Source: CAADGL01 sp964643885 (lineage in GTDB: Bacteria; Planctomycetota; Phycisphaerae; UBA1845; Fen-1342). Taken from it: DNA of 64,000 nt. The notes under the pieces were generated by a model. It was not told where the DNA came from. It did not search any database and was given only the letters and a program-made list of their open reading frames with translations. Numbering within the stretch: position 1 is the stretch's first letter; each line of letters starts with the position of its first letter. The stretch covers positions 59,317 to 123,316 of the forward strand of contig CAZXUI010000005.1 of the NCBI GenBank assembly GCA_964643885.1. The letters are read 5' to 3'. This document shows positions 53,317-60,557 of this stretch, piece after piece. Made by a program: the position numbers and the translations under genes.

Positions 53317-53339
53317 CTAGTCGCCTGGCCGCGGCCGGC

Positions 53340-54086
53340 TCAGCGCGTCGTCGCCGCCAGGCCCGCAGCGGGCACGGTGGCCTGAATGTGGCGATACAGT
53401 CCCAGCAGCTCGCGGAACGCCCGCAGGATGACCTTCAGGTTCGCGCCGGTCTGCTGGCCGGCGGTGCGCGGATAGTGATGCACCCCGAATTGCCCGATCG
53501 AGTAGCCCAGCCGCCGCGCCTTGGCCAGCACCTCCGTGTCGATCAGCGCGCCCGTCGAGCGCATCTCGATCTGCTCGAAGAGCCGCCGCGGATACATCTT
53601 GAATGCGCAGTCGACGTCGCGGATGCGCAGCTCGAACAGGAAGTTCACCAGCGTGCCCCACAGCTTCGCGTTGAGCTTGCGGTGCAGAGGGTCCTGCCGA
53701 TTCAGGCGATAGGCGCTGACGATGTCGTACCGGCTCATCAGTGGAATGAGCTGCTCGAGCTCCTCGAAGTCGAATTGCCCGTCTCCGTCGGTGTAGAAGA
53801 CGAACTCCTTCCGCGCCTCGCGGAAGCCGCGCTGGAGCGCCCCGCCGTAGCCGCGGTTCGGGTTGTTGTGCACCGCCCGCACGTTCGGGATGTTCGCCGC
53901 CAGCCAGTTCGCGATCTCGCCCGTCCGGTCGCGGCTGCCGTCGTTGACGATGATCACCTCGTAGTCGGCGAAGAGCCGTTCGCACGCCTTCACCGCCGCA
54001 CGCGTCGTCCGCTCGACGTTCGCCTCCTCGTTGTAGCACGGGAAAAACACGCTCACGCCGGCCTTGAACTTCTCGACAGTCGCCAT
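53340..54086 (-). CDS. GT2 glycosyltransferase, polyprenyl-phosphate sugar synthase type
   Basis: 248 residues from the ATG at 54086. GT-A fold of the DPM1 kind: VSVFFPCYNEEANVERTTRA, YEVIIVNDGSRDRTGEIANW, VHNNPNRGYGGALQRGFREA, FYTDGDGQFDFEELEQLIPL and VDCAFKMYPRRLFEQIEMRS. No membrane helix at the C-terminus. It would make polyprenyl-phosphate-sugar, the donor needed by the two GT-C enzymes downstream. Spacing 23 bases to the next gene. Confidence 0.9.
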   Translation of the reverse strand: MATVEKFKAGVSVFFPCYNEEANVERTTRAAVKACERLFADYEVIIVNDGSRDRTGEIANWLAANIPNVRAVHNNPNRGYGGALQRGFREARKEFVFYTDGDGQFDFEELEQLIPLMSRYDIVSAYRLNRQDPLHRKLNAKLWGTLVNFLFELRIRDVDCAFKMYPRRLFEQIEMRSTGALIDTEVLAKARRLGYSIGQFGVHHYPRTAGQQTGANLKVILRAFRELLGLYRHIQATVPAAGLAATTR

Positions 54087-54155
54087 GGGTCGACCCTCTG
54101 ACTCCCTGATGGATTCATCATTCGCGTCGATGCGCGGCACCGCGCCCGACGAGCT

Positions 54156-55187
54156 TCAGCGCACCTTCACCGCCGCGGGCACAAGCACCGCGTCCTCGGC
54201 CGGCACGTGCGGCCGCTCCGTTTCCTGCATCCTGCGTTCGCCCGATATCCAGCTCACCGCCGCGGCCGCTCCGGGCAGCGAGGCCAGCAGCGCGACCGTG
54301 CGGATCGCGATCGCCGAGCTGAGGATCTGCGCCGGGCCGGCCCAGTCGGCCAGCAGAAAGCCGTACGTCAGCTCCATCGTGCCCAGTCCCTGTGGCGGCC
54401 CCGGCAGCGCTTTGACCAGCTCGCCGGTCGAGAAGAACGCGTACAGCGCCGTCCAGTCCGCCAGATCGAGCCGGAATCCCAGCGCCAGCGCGACGCACAG
54501 GAAGCTCCCCGCGGCCGCGATCTGAATCCCCAGCGTGTCGATCACCGCCAGCAGCAGCGCCCGCGGCGAGGCGAGCAGAATCCGCGTCGCCCGTGCGATC
54601 CGCAGCAGCACCTCGCGCTTCGGCAGCCGCTCCAGCCAGCGCGCCGCCGGCGTGCGCTTCCACAGCGGGAGCGTCACGACCAGCAGTCCGCCGGCCAGCA
54701 GCCCGAGCGAGAGCAGCGTCAGGTAGCCGCGCAGACTCGCGAGCCGGCTCTGGCCGCCGGCCAGCAGCGCGATCACCGTCACGCTCAGCAGCAGCGTGCC
54801 GAGGCCGACGCCGCGGTCAACGAAGATCGTGGTCGCCGCCTCCCAGCTCTGTTTGCAGCGGCGACCTACGTAAATGGCTTTGAACACATCGCCCGACGTC
54901 GATCCGATCGGCGCCGCGAAATTCAGAAAGTTCCCCGCGAACGCCAGCCGCACGCTCTCACCCAGCGAGATATGCACGCCCTGAACCGCCAGCAGCCGCC
55001 ACAGCCGAACCGCCTGAAGCAGCGGCGTCAGCAGAAATGCCATCAGCCCTGCCGCCAGAAGCCACTTGTCCGCATTCTGCCAGGCCGCCGACACCTCGCT
55101 GAGCTGCACCCCGCGGACCACCCACAGGATCGCCGCCAGGCAGATCGCGACCCGCACAAGATTGACCAGGCTTCGTTGCAGGTTCAT
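54156..55187 (-). CDS. YbhN/AglD-like membrane protein (lysylphosphatidylglycerol synthase TM family)
   Basis: 343 residues from the ATG at 55187 (GGAG nearby; an ATG 30 bases upstream is possible). Eight or so membrane helices with family features LAFAGNFLNFAAPIGSTSGD, VFKAIYVGRR, TIFVDRGVGLGTLLLSV, ALPGPPQGLGTMELTYGF. Members flip or help flip lipid-linked sugars, or sit in glycan pathways. It leads an operon with the GT2 and the two GT-C genes. Confidence 0.85.
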   Translation of the reverse strand: MNLQRSLVNLVRVAICLAAILWVVRGVQLSEVSAAWQNADKWLLAAGLMAFLLTPLLQAVRLWRLLAVQGVHISLGESVRLAFAGNFLNFAAPIGSTSGDVFKAIYVGRRCKQSWEAATTIFVDRGVGLGTLLLSVTVIALLAGGQSRLASLRGYLTLLSLGLLAGGLLVVTLPLWKRTPAARWLERLPKREVLLRIARATRILLASPRALLLAVIDTLGIQIAAAGSFLCVALALGFRLDLADWTALYAFFSTGELVKALPGPPQGLGTMELTYGFLLADWAGPAQILSSAIAIRTVALLASLPGAAAAVSWISGERRMQETERPHVPAEDAVLVPAAVKVR

Positions 55188-55543
55188 CGGCTCCGACTCG
55201 TGCCTTTGCGGCGGCATCCTCACGCTGTCGTTCCCGGCCGCGCTCCAAGCGCCCCCTGGCCGTCGCCCTAGTGGAGCGGCGCCGCCCGCGGCCTGATACG
55301 CCGCAGCGGCGCGAATCAGCGGTTTTCGCTGATCGCGCGTGGCTGGAGGCGGGTCGGCCGGGCTTGGGGGGCGCATCCCGCGGCCATGGACGGATTCGGC
55401 CCTGCTGTGGTCCGTAAACGGCGAAACGGCCCGGACCGGATGAACCAGTCCGAGCCGCCGCCGTCTTCCCCGGGTTCCGCTGCTGCCTCGTCGACCGGAC
55501 GTGCCGTGCCGTTCAGCTCGTCCGGCCGTGCCCTGACGGCTGA
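55188..55543. other. Spacer without recognised gene
   Basis: Between the AglD-like gene start and the end of the repeat lipoprotein gene. It is GC-rich with no convincing ORF. A 16-base perfect palindrome, ACGGCTGATCAGCCGT (55536-55551), covers the lipoprotein stop codon and might act in transcript ending, though it lacks a T-run. Confidence 0.5.
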
Positions 55544-56509
55544 TCAGCCGTTGCAGTTGGCGTTGGACGAGCAGTCCAGGCCAAACACGCCTGACACGGG
55601 CCCGACCGACACGACGTCCCCAGCCTGAATGAAGGGGAAGTCCGGCGGGAAGTTCCCGTCCGACGAGTCGTAACGCAGCTCGCCTCGGCCGTCTTCATCC
55701 GTGGTCAGCATGCCGACCACGACACCGTTGATGTCGACCGCGTAGGTCGTGAACGGGGCGAGCGCGCGGACGCGGACGCGGAAGCGCTCGCAGCCCGCCA
55801 CGAGGTTTCGATACTCGGCCTCGTTGTTGTCGTCGCCGCTCATCGGTGCGAAGAGCTGCGTCGAGCCGTCCGGGCACGCTCCGCCGCCACCACCGTTGTC
55901 GTTCCCGTTGGCGCCACCGTTGTCGTTCCCGTTGGTGCCACCGTTGTCGTTCCCGTTGGTGCCACCGTTGTCGTTCCCGTTGGCGCCGCCGTTGTCGTTC
56001 CCGTTGGCGCCGCCGTTGTNNNNNNNNNNNNNNNNNNNNNNNNNNNNNNNNNNNNNNNNNNNNNNNNNNNNNNNNNNNNNNNNNNNNNNNNNNNNNNNNN
56101 NNNNNNNNNNNNNNNNNNNGCCGTTGTCGTTCCCGTTGGCGCCGCCGTTGTCGTTCCCGTTGGCGCCACCGTTGTCGTTCCCGTTGGTGCCACCGTTGTC
56201 GTTCCCGTTGGCGCCGCCGTTGTCGTTCCCGTTGGCGCCGCCGTTGTCGTTCCCGTTGGCGCCGCCGTTGTCGTTCCCGTTGGCGCCACCGTTGAAGTTG
56301 CTGTTATCGCCGTAAGCTCCGGCAGCGCCGACGCCTGCGAACGGACCGCCCCCGACGGGCGGCCCCTTCGGCCGTGCGGCCAGGTCGCCGTCACTGGCCA
56401 TCGTCTCGGTCGAATCGATCAGCGACTCGGGGGCTTCCGAGATGCACCCGACCACGACCGCTCCGGCCAGCGAGAGTGCGACCCACATCCTGCGGTCGAA
56501 CCACTTCAT
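55544..56509 (-). CDS. Lipoprotein with GGxNGNDN octapeptide repeats
   Basis: About 321 codons as written, interrupted by a 100-N gap. Signal peptide MKWFDRRMWVALSLAGAVVV, then GC as lipobox end (VVGC). Residues about 75-205 are an octapeptide array, GGANGNDN or GGTNGNDN, with 12 whole units visible around the gap. The C-terminal domain (LVAGCERFRVRVRALAPFTT, DGRGELRYDSSDGNFPPDFP) is beta-rich and ends in Cys-rich DCSSNANCNG. Such Asp/Asn-rich arrays may bind calcium or serve as flexible stalks at the surface; neither is proven. Confidence 0.75.
   Translation of the reverse strand: MKWFDRRMWVALSLAGAVVVGCISEAPESLIDSTETMASDGDLAARPKGPPVGGGPFAGVGAAGAYGDNSNFNGGANGNDNGGANGNDNGGANGNDNGGANGNDNGGTNGNDNGGANGNDNGGANGNDNGXXXXXXXXXXXXXXXXXXXXXXXXXXXXXXXXXXNGGANGNDNGGANGNDNGGTNGNDNGGTNGNDNGGANGNDNGGGGGACPDGSTQLFAPMSGDDNNEAEYRNLVAGCERFRVRVRALAPFTTYAVDINGVVVGMLTTDEDGRGELRYDSSDGNFPPDFPFIQAGDVVSVGPVSGVFGLDCSSNANCNG
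55890..56293. repeat. 24-base tandem repeat with internal assembly gap
   Basis: Units of 24 bases containing GTTGTCGTTCCCGTTGG recur on both sides of the gap at 56020-56119. The array register shifts by half a unit across the 100 N (unit starts at 56015 and 56123 differ by 108 bases, which is 4.5 units). The N run is therefore a placeholder and the true copy number is unknown. Confidence 0.9.
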
Positions 56510-56855
56510 AACTCTTCTCCGTTGCTTGACTTATGCGCCCTCAGTCGTTCCGGACGACCCCCGCACCCGCGTGCGGTTCCAGGCGGCCGGAGCCCTGCGG
56601 GCCCTTGCAAGAACGGTTGGGCCGAGCCACTTGGTCACGGCAATAAGGCAAAGCGGACGACGTTGATCGCGTACTCGCGCAGACCCAAACCATTCGCCCA
56701 GCAGAGCCGTCCGCCGCAGGTCCTGATACAGGCAGTTCTTTTGGCCGCCCGCATCGGTCTGGCACGCCGCCTGCCGCGAGACCTCCGTCAGGGGACGCCG
56801 CGACCGGCGGCGACCGGGCCGGCGGCCCCACCCTCACCCCTCTGGAGGACGCACC
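56510..56855. other. Spacer upstream of asnA, no gene recognised
   Basis: 346 bases between the divergent lipoprotein and asnA starts. No ORF with protein-like composition. A clear ribosome site (CTGGAGGACG) precedes the asnA ATG. It should contain both promoters, but none could be picked with confidence. Confidence 0.5.
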
Positions 56856-57995
56856 ATGACGACCGGCGTGCTCGACAAGAAGGCCGACCTGGCCGGACCG
56901 GGGATCGGCGACTATCGCGAGCTCGAGCGCATCCTGCCCGACGACTATCGCTCGCTGCTCTCGCCGCGGCAGACGCAGGAAGCGATCTTCGCCGCCAAGG
57001 ACTACATCGAGTCGCACCTGTGCCGGGAGCTGAACCTGATCCGCGTCACCGTTCCGCTGATCGTCGACGCCGAGAGCGGCGTGAACGACTATCTCGACCG
57101 GGACGGCTCACGCACGCCGGTCGAGTTTCCCTGCGGGCTGGGTCTCGAGAAGCGCATCACGGCCCAGGTCGTTCAGGCCGCGACGAAGTGGAAGCGCATG
57201 GCGCTGCGGCAGTTCGGCATGGAGCTGCACGAAGGTCTGCTGACCGACATGCGCGCCGTCCGCAAGGACTACTTCCTCGACCACGACCACAGCGCCTACG
57301 TCGATCAGTGGGACTGGGAGATGGTCATCGAGGAGAAGGACCGCACGCTGAAGTTCCTCACCAAGATCGTCAAGAAGATCTGGAAGGTCCTCAAGGGCGC
57401 CGAGCAGCGCCTGCTCAAGGAGTTCCCCAGGCTCCGCACGCGCAAGTACCCGGAGCTGCCCGACGAACTGACCTTCCTGCACGCGGAGGACATCCTCGAC
57501 CGCTTCCCCGACCTGCCCCGCAAGCAGCGAGAAACCGCCATCCTCCAGGAACATCCCGCCGTGTTCATCTACGGCATCGGCTGGACGCTGAGTGACGGCT
57601 ACCCGCACGAGATGCGCGCGGCCGACTACGACGACTGGGTGACCGAGACCGTTTCCGCCGACGGGCGGCCGATGCACGGGCTCAATGGCGACATCCTCGT
57701 CTGGAACCCCGTCACCCGCCGCCGGCACGAGCTGACGAGCATGGGCATCCGCGTGACCGCCGAGACGATGCGCCGCCAGCTCGAGCTGACCGGCCAGTCG
57801 CACATGCTCAAGCTGCCCTATCACCAGGCCGTGCTCAGCGGCGCGATTCCGCTCAGCATCGGCGGCGGAATCGGCCAGTCGCGCACGTTCATGTACCTGC
57901 TTCGCAAGGCGCACCTGGGAGAAGTGAGCGTGACGGTCTGGCCGAAGGTGCTCAAGCAGATCAGCGCGCGCCGGAACATCTTCGTGCTGGAGTGA
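56856..57995 (+). CDS. asnA: Aspartate--ammonia ligase AsnA
   Basis: 379 residues. Class II aminoacyl-tRNA-synthetase-like fold with AsnA signatures: TQEAIFAAKDYIESHLCREL, LNLIRVTVPLIVDAESGVND, TKWKRMALRQFGMELHEGLL, DHSAYVDQWDWEMVIEEKDR, FIYGIGWTLSDGYPHEMRAA and SIGGGIGQSRTFMYLLRKAH. It makes asparagine from aspartate, ammonia and ATP. About 50 residues longer than E. coli AsnA (330), mostly at the N-terminus and in one central helix. Monocistronic. Confidence 0.96.
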   Translation: MTTGVLDKKADLAGPGIGDYRELERILPDDYRSLLSPRQTQEAIFAAKDYIESHLCRELNLIRVTVPLIVDAESGVNDYLDRDGSRTPVEFPCGLGLEKRITAQVVQAATKWKRMALRQFGMELHEGLLTDMRAVRKDYFLDHDHSAYVDQWDWEMVIEEKDRTLKFLTKIVKKIWKVLKGAEQRLLKEFPRLRTRKYPELPDELTFLHAEDILDRFPDLPRKQRETAILQEHPAVFIYGIGWTLSDGYPHEMRAADYDDWVTETVSADGRPMHGLNGDILVWNPVTRRRHELTSMGIRVTAETMRRQLELTGQSHMLKLPYHQAVLSGAIPLSIGGGIGQSRTFMYLLRKAHLGEVSVTVWPKVLKQISARRNIFVLE

Positions 57996-58073
57996 TTCTC
58001 GCCCGCGCCGGGGCGACGCGAGCAACGGCCGGTGGAGGCGCCGCGGCGGCGGCAGGGGGTGTGGTGCGGTTCG

Positions 58074-58463
58074 TCAGTTCCCGGCGGAGGCGTTGCTCGG
58101 CGCCGGCTGCGTATGCGCGCGGACGACCTCGATCAGCCGCGTGGCGCTGAAGGGCTTGTTCAGCGTGGCGCACGCGCCCCAGCGCTTCGCCAGGCCCAGA
58201 AAATCCGGGCCCATCAGATCGCCGCTGATCGCTACGATCGGCAGGCGCGGGTTCATCGCGCGCAGCGCGCGGACGAGCTCCATGCCGTCCGGCGGTGGAA
58301 GCACCATGTCCAGCAGCGCCAGGTCGGGCTTGTGCACCTTGAAGGCCCGCAGCGCCGCTTCGCCGTCCCCCGCGACGATGGTCGAGAACCCCTCCTCCGC
58401 AAGCACGTCGACGATCCAGTTGCGAAGCTCGACGCAGTCATCGACGATCAGGATCTGCGGCAC
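58074..58463 (-). CDS. Single-domain response regulator (CheY-like)
   Basis: 129 residues: one receiver domain. Acidic pair DD at 8-9, phospho-acceptor D52 in LALLDMVLPPPDG, a Ser in PIVAISGD and the Lys in LNKPFS. No output domain. It follows a hybrid histidine kinase gene on the same strand after 12 bases, so it is probably its partner in a phosphorelay. Confidence 0.93.
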   Translation of the reverse strand: MPQILIVDDCVELRNWIVDVLAEEGFSTIVAGDGEAALRAFKVHKPDLALLDMVLPPPDGMELVRALRAMNPRLPIVAISGDLMGPDFLGLAKRWGACATLNKPFSATRLIEVVRAHTQPAPSNASAGN

Positions 58464-58475
58464 GGTCGGCCTCCT

Positions 58476-59702
58476 TCACGCGGTTGCGCCGCTGGCGTGG
58501 GCGGCGCAAGTGCTCAGCATCTCGCGCACGGCCAGCAGCAACGCGTCCGGGGTATACGGCTTGGCCAGGAACGCGTCGTGGCGCGCTCCCCTGCTGTCGA
58601 ACTCCTCGGCGGCCATGCCGCTGATCAGCAGTACCGGAATGTCCGGAGCCTCGCTCTTGATCCGCGAAAGCACTTCCACGCCGGACATCCCGGGCATCGA
58701 CGCGTCCATCACGATCGCTGTCAGGTTCCGCCCCACCTGGCCGACGATCCGAAGCGCGTCCGGCCCGTCGCTGGCCGTCAGAACCTGGTACCCGCCGCGG
58801 GCCAGCGCCACCTGGGCCAGCATGCGGACCGAATCCTCGTCGTCGGCGAACAGAATCGTCTTGCCGTCCAGCGGTCGCATGTCGGCTGCCCCCTGTGTTG
58901 CGCGGCTCCCCGCCGAGCCGGCCAGTGGAAACTCGAGCTCGAATCGCACGCCCGATCCCCAGTCCGACTCGCTGCGAAACGTGCCCCGCAGCTTGTCGAC
59001 GACGTGTGCCACGTGCTCCAGGGCACAGTCGGCAGTGCGTCGGGCCGGGCGCGCAGCCCCGCTGGGAAGGTCGATCCGCAGGTCGAACGGGCGCGCCCCG
59101 GCGGCGCTCGCCGTCACTTCGATCACGAGCCCGGCCGAGCCCGCGTCCCGCCGCGCGGCCGCACCGCGCGCCCGGCCCACGCGCGTCGTGATCGATACGT
59201 CGCCCCCGTGTGGCAGGCTGTCGATCGCGTGCGTCAGCAGACAGAGCAGAATCTGCGCGGCCTGTGCCTCCGGCACCGCCACCGGCGCCTCTCCCGCACC
59301 GAGCCGCAGCCTGACCCGGACGGCCGGCTCCGACATTCGCGTCGTCAGCTCGGCGACCGCGCGAATGACTGCATGAATCCGTGCTGCGTCGGTCGCGGAC
59401 TCGGGCTCGCGTTGATCCAGCACCGCGAGGGCCGCCGTGAGCGCCCCGCACCGATCCGCCGCCGAGCGGATCGCGGCCAGCGCTGCCTGACCCGCGTGTC
59501 CGGCCCCGAGCGCCCGCCCCAGCGTGGCCGCGTGGCCGTGGATCACCGTCAGCAGATTGTTGAGGTCGTGCGCGGCTCCCGCCGCGAGCAAACCGACCCA
59601 ATCGGCCCGCTGCGGCGCTGGCGGCCCGCTCTGCACCGCCGTCTCACTGCCGCAAATCCCTGCGGTCTCAGAACTTACGTGCGACCTGACGAGAGACTTC
59701 AT
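58476..59702 (-). CDS. Hybrid histidine kinase with degenerate ATP-binding domain
   Basis: 408 residues from the ATG at 59702. H-box LLAAGAAHDLNNLLTVIHGH (about 35-56) holds the usual His. The region that should be the CA domain has ILLCLLTHAIDSLPHGGDVS, where the catalytic Asn of the N box is replaced, and LVIEVTASAAGARPFDLRID, which lacks the DxGxG motif. A short G2-like piece, ESDWGSGVRFELEFPL, remains. A complete receiver domain follows (FADDEDSVRMLA, IVMDASMPGMSG, LISGMA, LAKPYTPDA). No sensor domain. It may be a phosphotransfer or phosphatase protein rather than a kinase. Confidence 0.8.
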   Translation of the reverse strand: MKSLVRSHVSSETAGICGSETAVQSGPPAPQRADWVGLLAAGAAHDLNNLLTVIHGHAATLGRALGAGHAGQAALAAIRSAADRCGALTAALAVLDQREPESATDAARIHAVIRAVAELTTRMSEPAVRVRLRLGAGEAPVAVPEAQAAQILLCLLTHAIDSLPHGGDVSITTRVGRARGAAARRDAGSAGLVIEVTASAAGARPFDLRIDLPSGAARPARRTADCALEHVAHVVDKLRGTFRSESDWGSGVRFELEFPLAGSAGSRATQGAADMRPLDGKTILFADDEDSVRMLAQVALARGGYQVLTASDGPDALRIVGQVGRNLTAIVMDASMPGMSGVEVLSRIKSEAPDIPVLLISGMAAEEFDSRGARHDAFLAKPYTPDALLLAVREMLSTCAAHASGATA

Positions 59703-59927
59703 GCAACTACTATCGGCTCTCCGGCCGGGTCGAATGAGTACGCGAATCCGGCCGCGCTCGGCCCCGTTCCGGCCAGCCCCGCGCCGGCCCGGTGCACACG
59801 GACCAGGCGCGACGGTCGGCAAACCGGAACGGCGCACCGCGCGCGCCCAACCGTCGCAGCGCCGCAGCACGGAGCGAGCCGCCCACTGCCCGCTCCGCGC
59901 TGATCCGAAAGCCCGCTCACAACCCGT

Positions 59928-60407
59928 TCAATTCCGTACCTGCGCCAGAATCTGCCGGATCGCACCCATGTGATACGCCGCGTGCGCCACCGTCCCGAGA
60001 GCCGATGCGAGCGTCTCCTCGTTCCACTCCACCCGCTCGAACCTCGCCCGCACGGCTTCGTACGCCTGCTTCATCGCGGAAACTTCGCGCTGCCAGGCCG
60101 CATCATCCCGCGCGTCGACGTCCCAGCTCCGGTTCCAGTCACTGCCCGACCGGTCCCCGCCCAGAAACCGCTCGGTCACCTCCAGGTGAAACCGCTCATG
60201 ACGGGCATGCTGCGCGATCGTTCGCCCGCCCTCTCTCGGCGGCCGGTTGGCCACCCCGGCCGAGATCGACCCCAGCAGCGGCAACAGCGCCCCCTCCGGC
60301 CCGCTGTCGCTGTACCACGTGGACGAATCCGGCGGCAGGCCCTCGAACGACTCTTTCAGCAGCAGATGCACGGCCCGAACGATCGTCTCTCGTTTCAGAT
60401 CGGACAT
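59928..60407 (-). CDS. DinB-like/DUF1572-type four-helix protein
   Basis: 159 residues. Metal-binding His spacing typical of DinB: IAQHARHERFHLEVTERF in the middle and TVAHAAYHMGAIRQIL at the end. The N-terminal helix has AVHLLLKESFEGLPPDSSTW. DinB-family proteins are four-helix bundles, many with a divalent metal; some are thiol transferases. Substrate unknown. Confidence 0.88.
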   Translation of the reverse strand: MSDLKRETIVRAVHLLLKESFEGLPPDSSTWYSDSGPEGALLPLLGSISAGVANRPPREGGRTIAQHARHERFHLEVTERFLGGDRSGSDWNRSWDVDARDDAAWQREVSAMKQAYEAVRARFERVEWNEETLASALGTVAHAAYHMGAIRQILAQVRN

Positions 60408-60557
60408 GGCGGAATCCTCCGTTCAGGTTGGGAGCGGGCCCGCGCCCGGCAATCCGGCCCCGGTTCGCGGCACGACTATGAGAGTATCCTAACATATGCC
60501 GAACACGGAGTCAACTCGTTTTTTTGGGCGCCCGCTCGCCCGCGGCGGTCAGTCCGC

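Noticed and set aside
55890..56293. Possible CRISPR array (24-base repeats)
   Set aside because: Repeats are contiguous without spacers, are multiples of three and translate to a clean octapeptide array in a lipoprotein.
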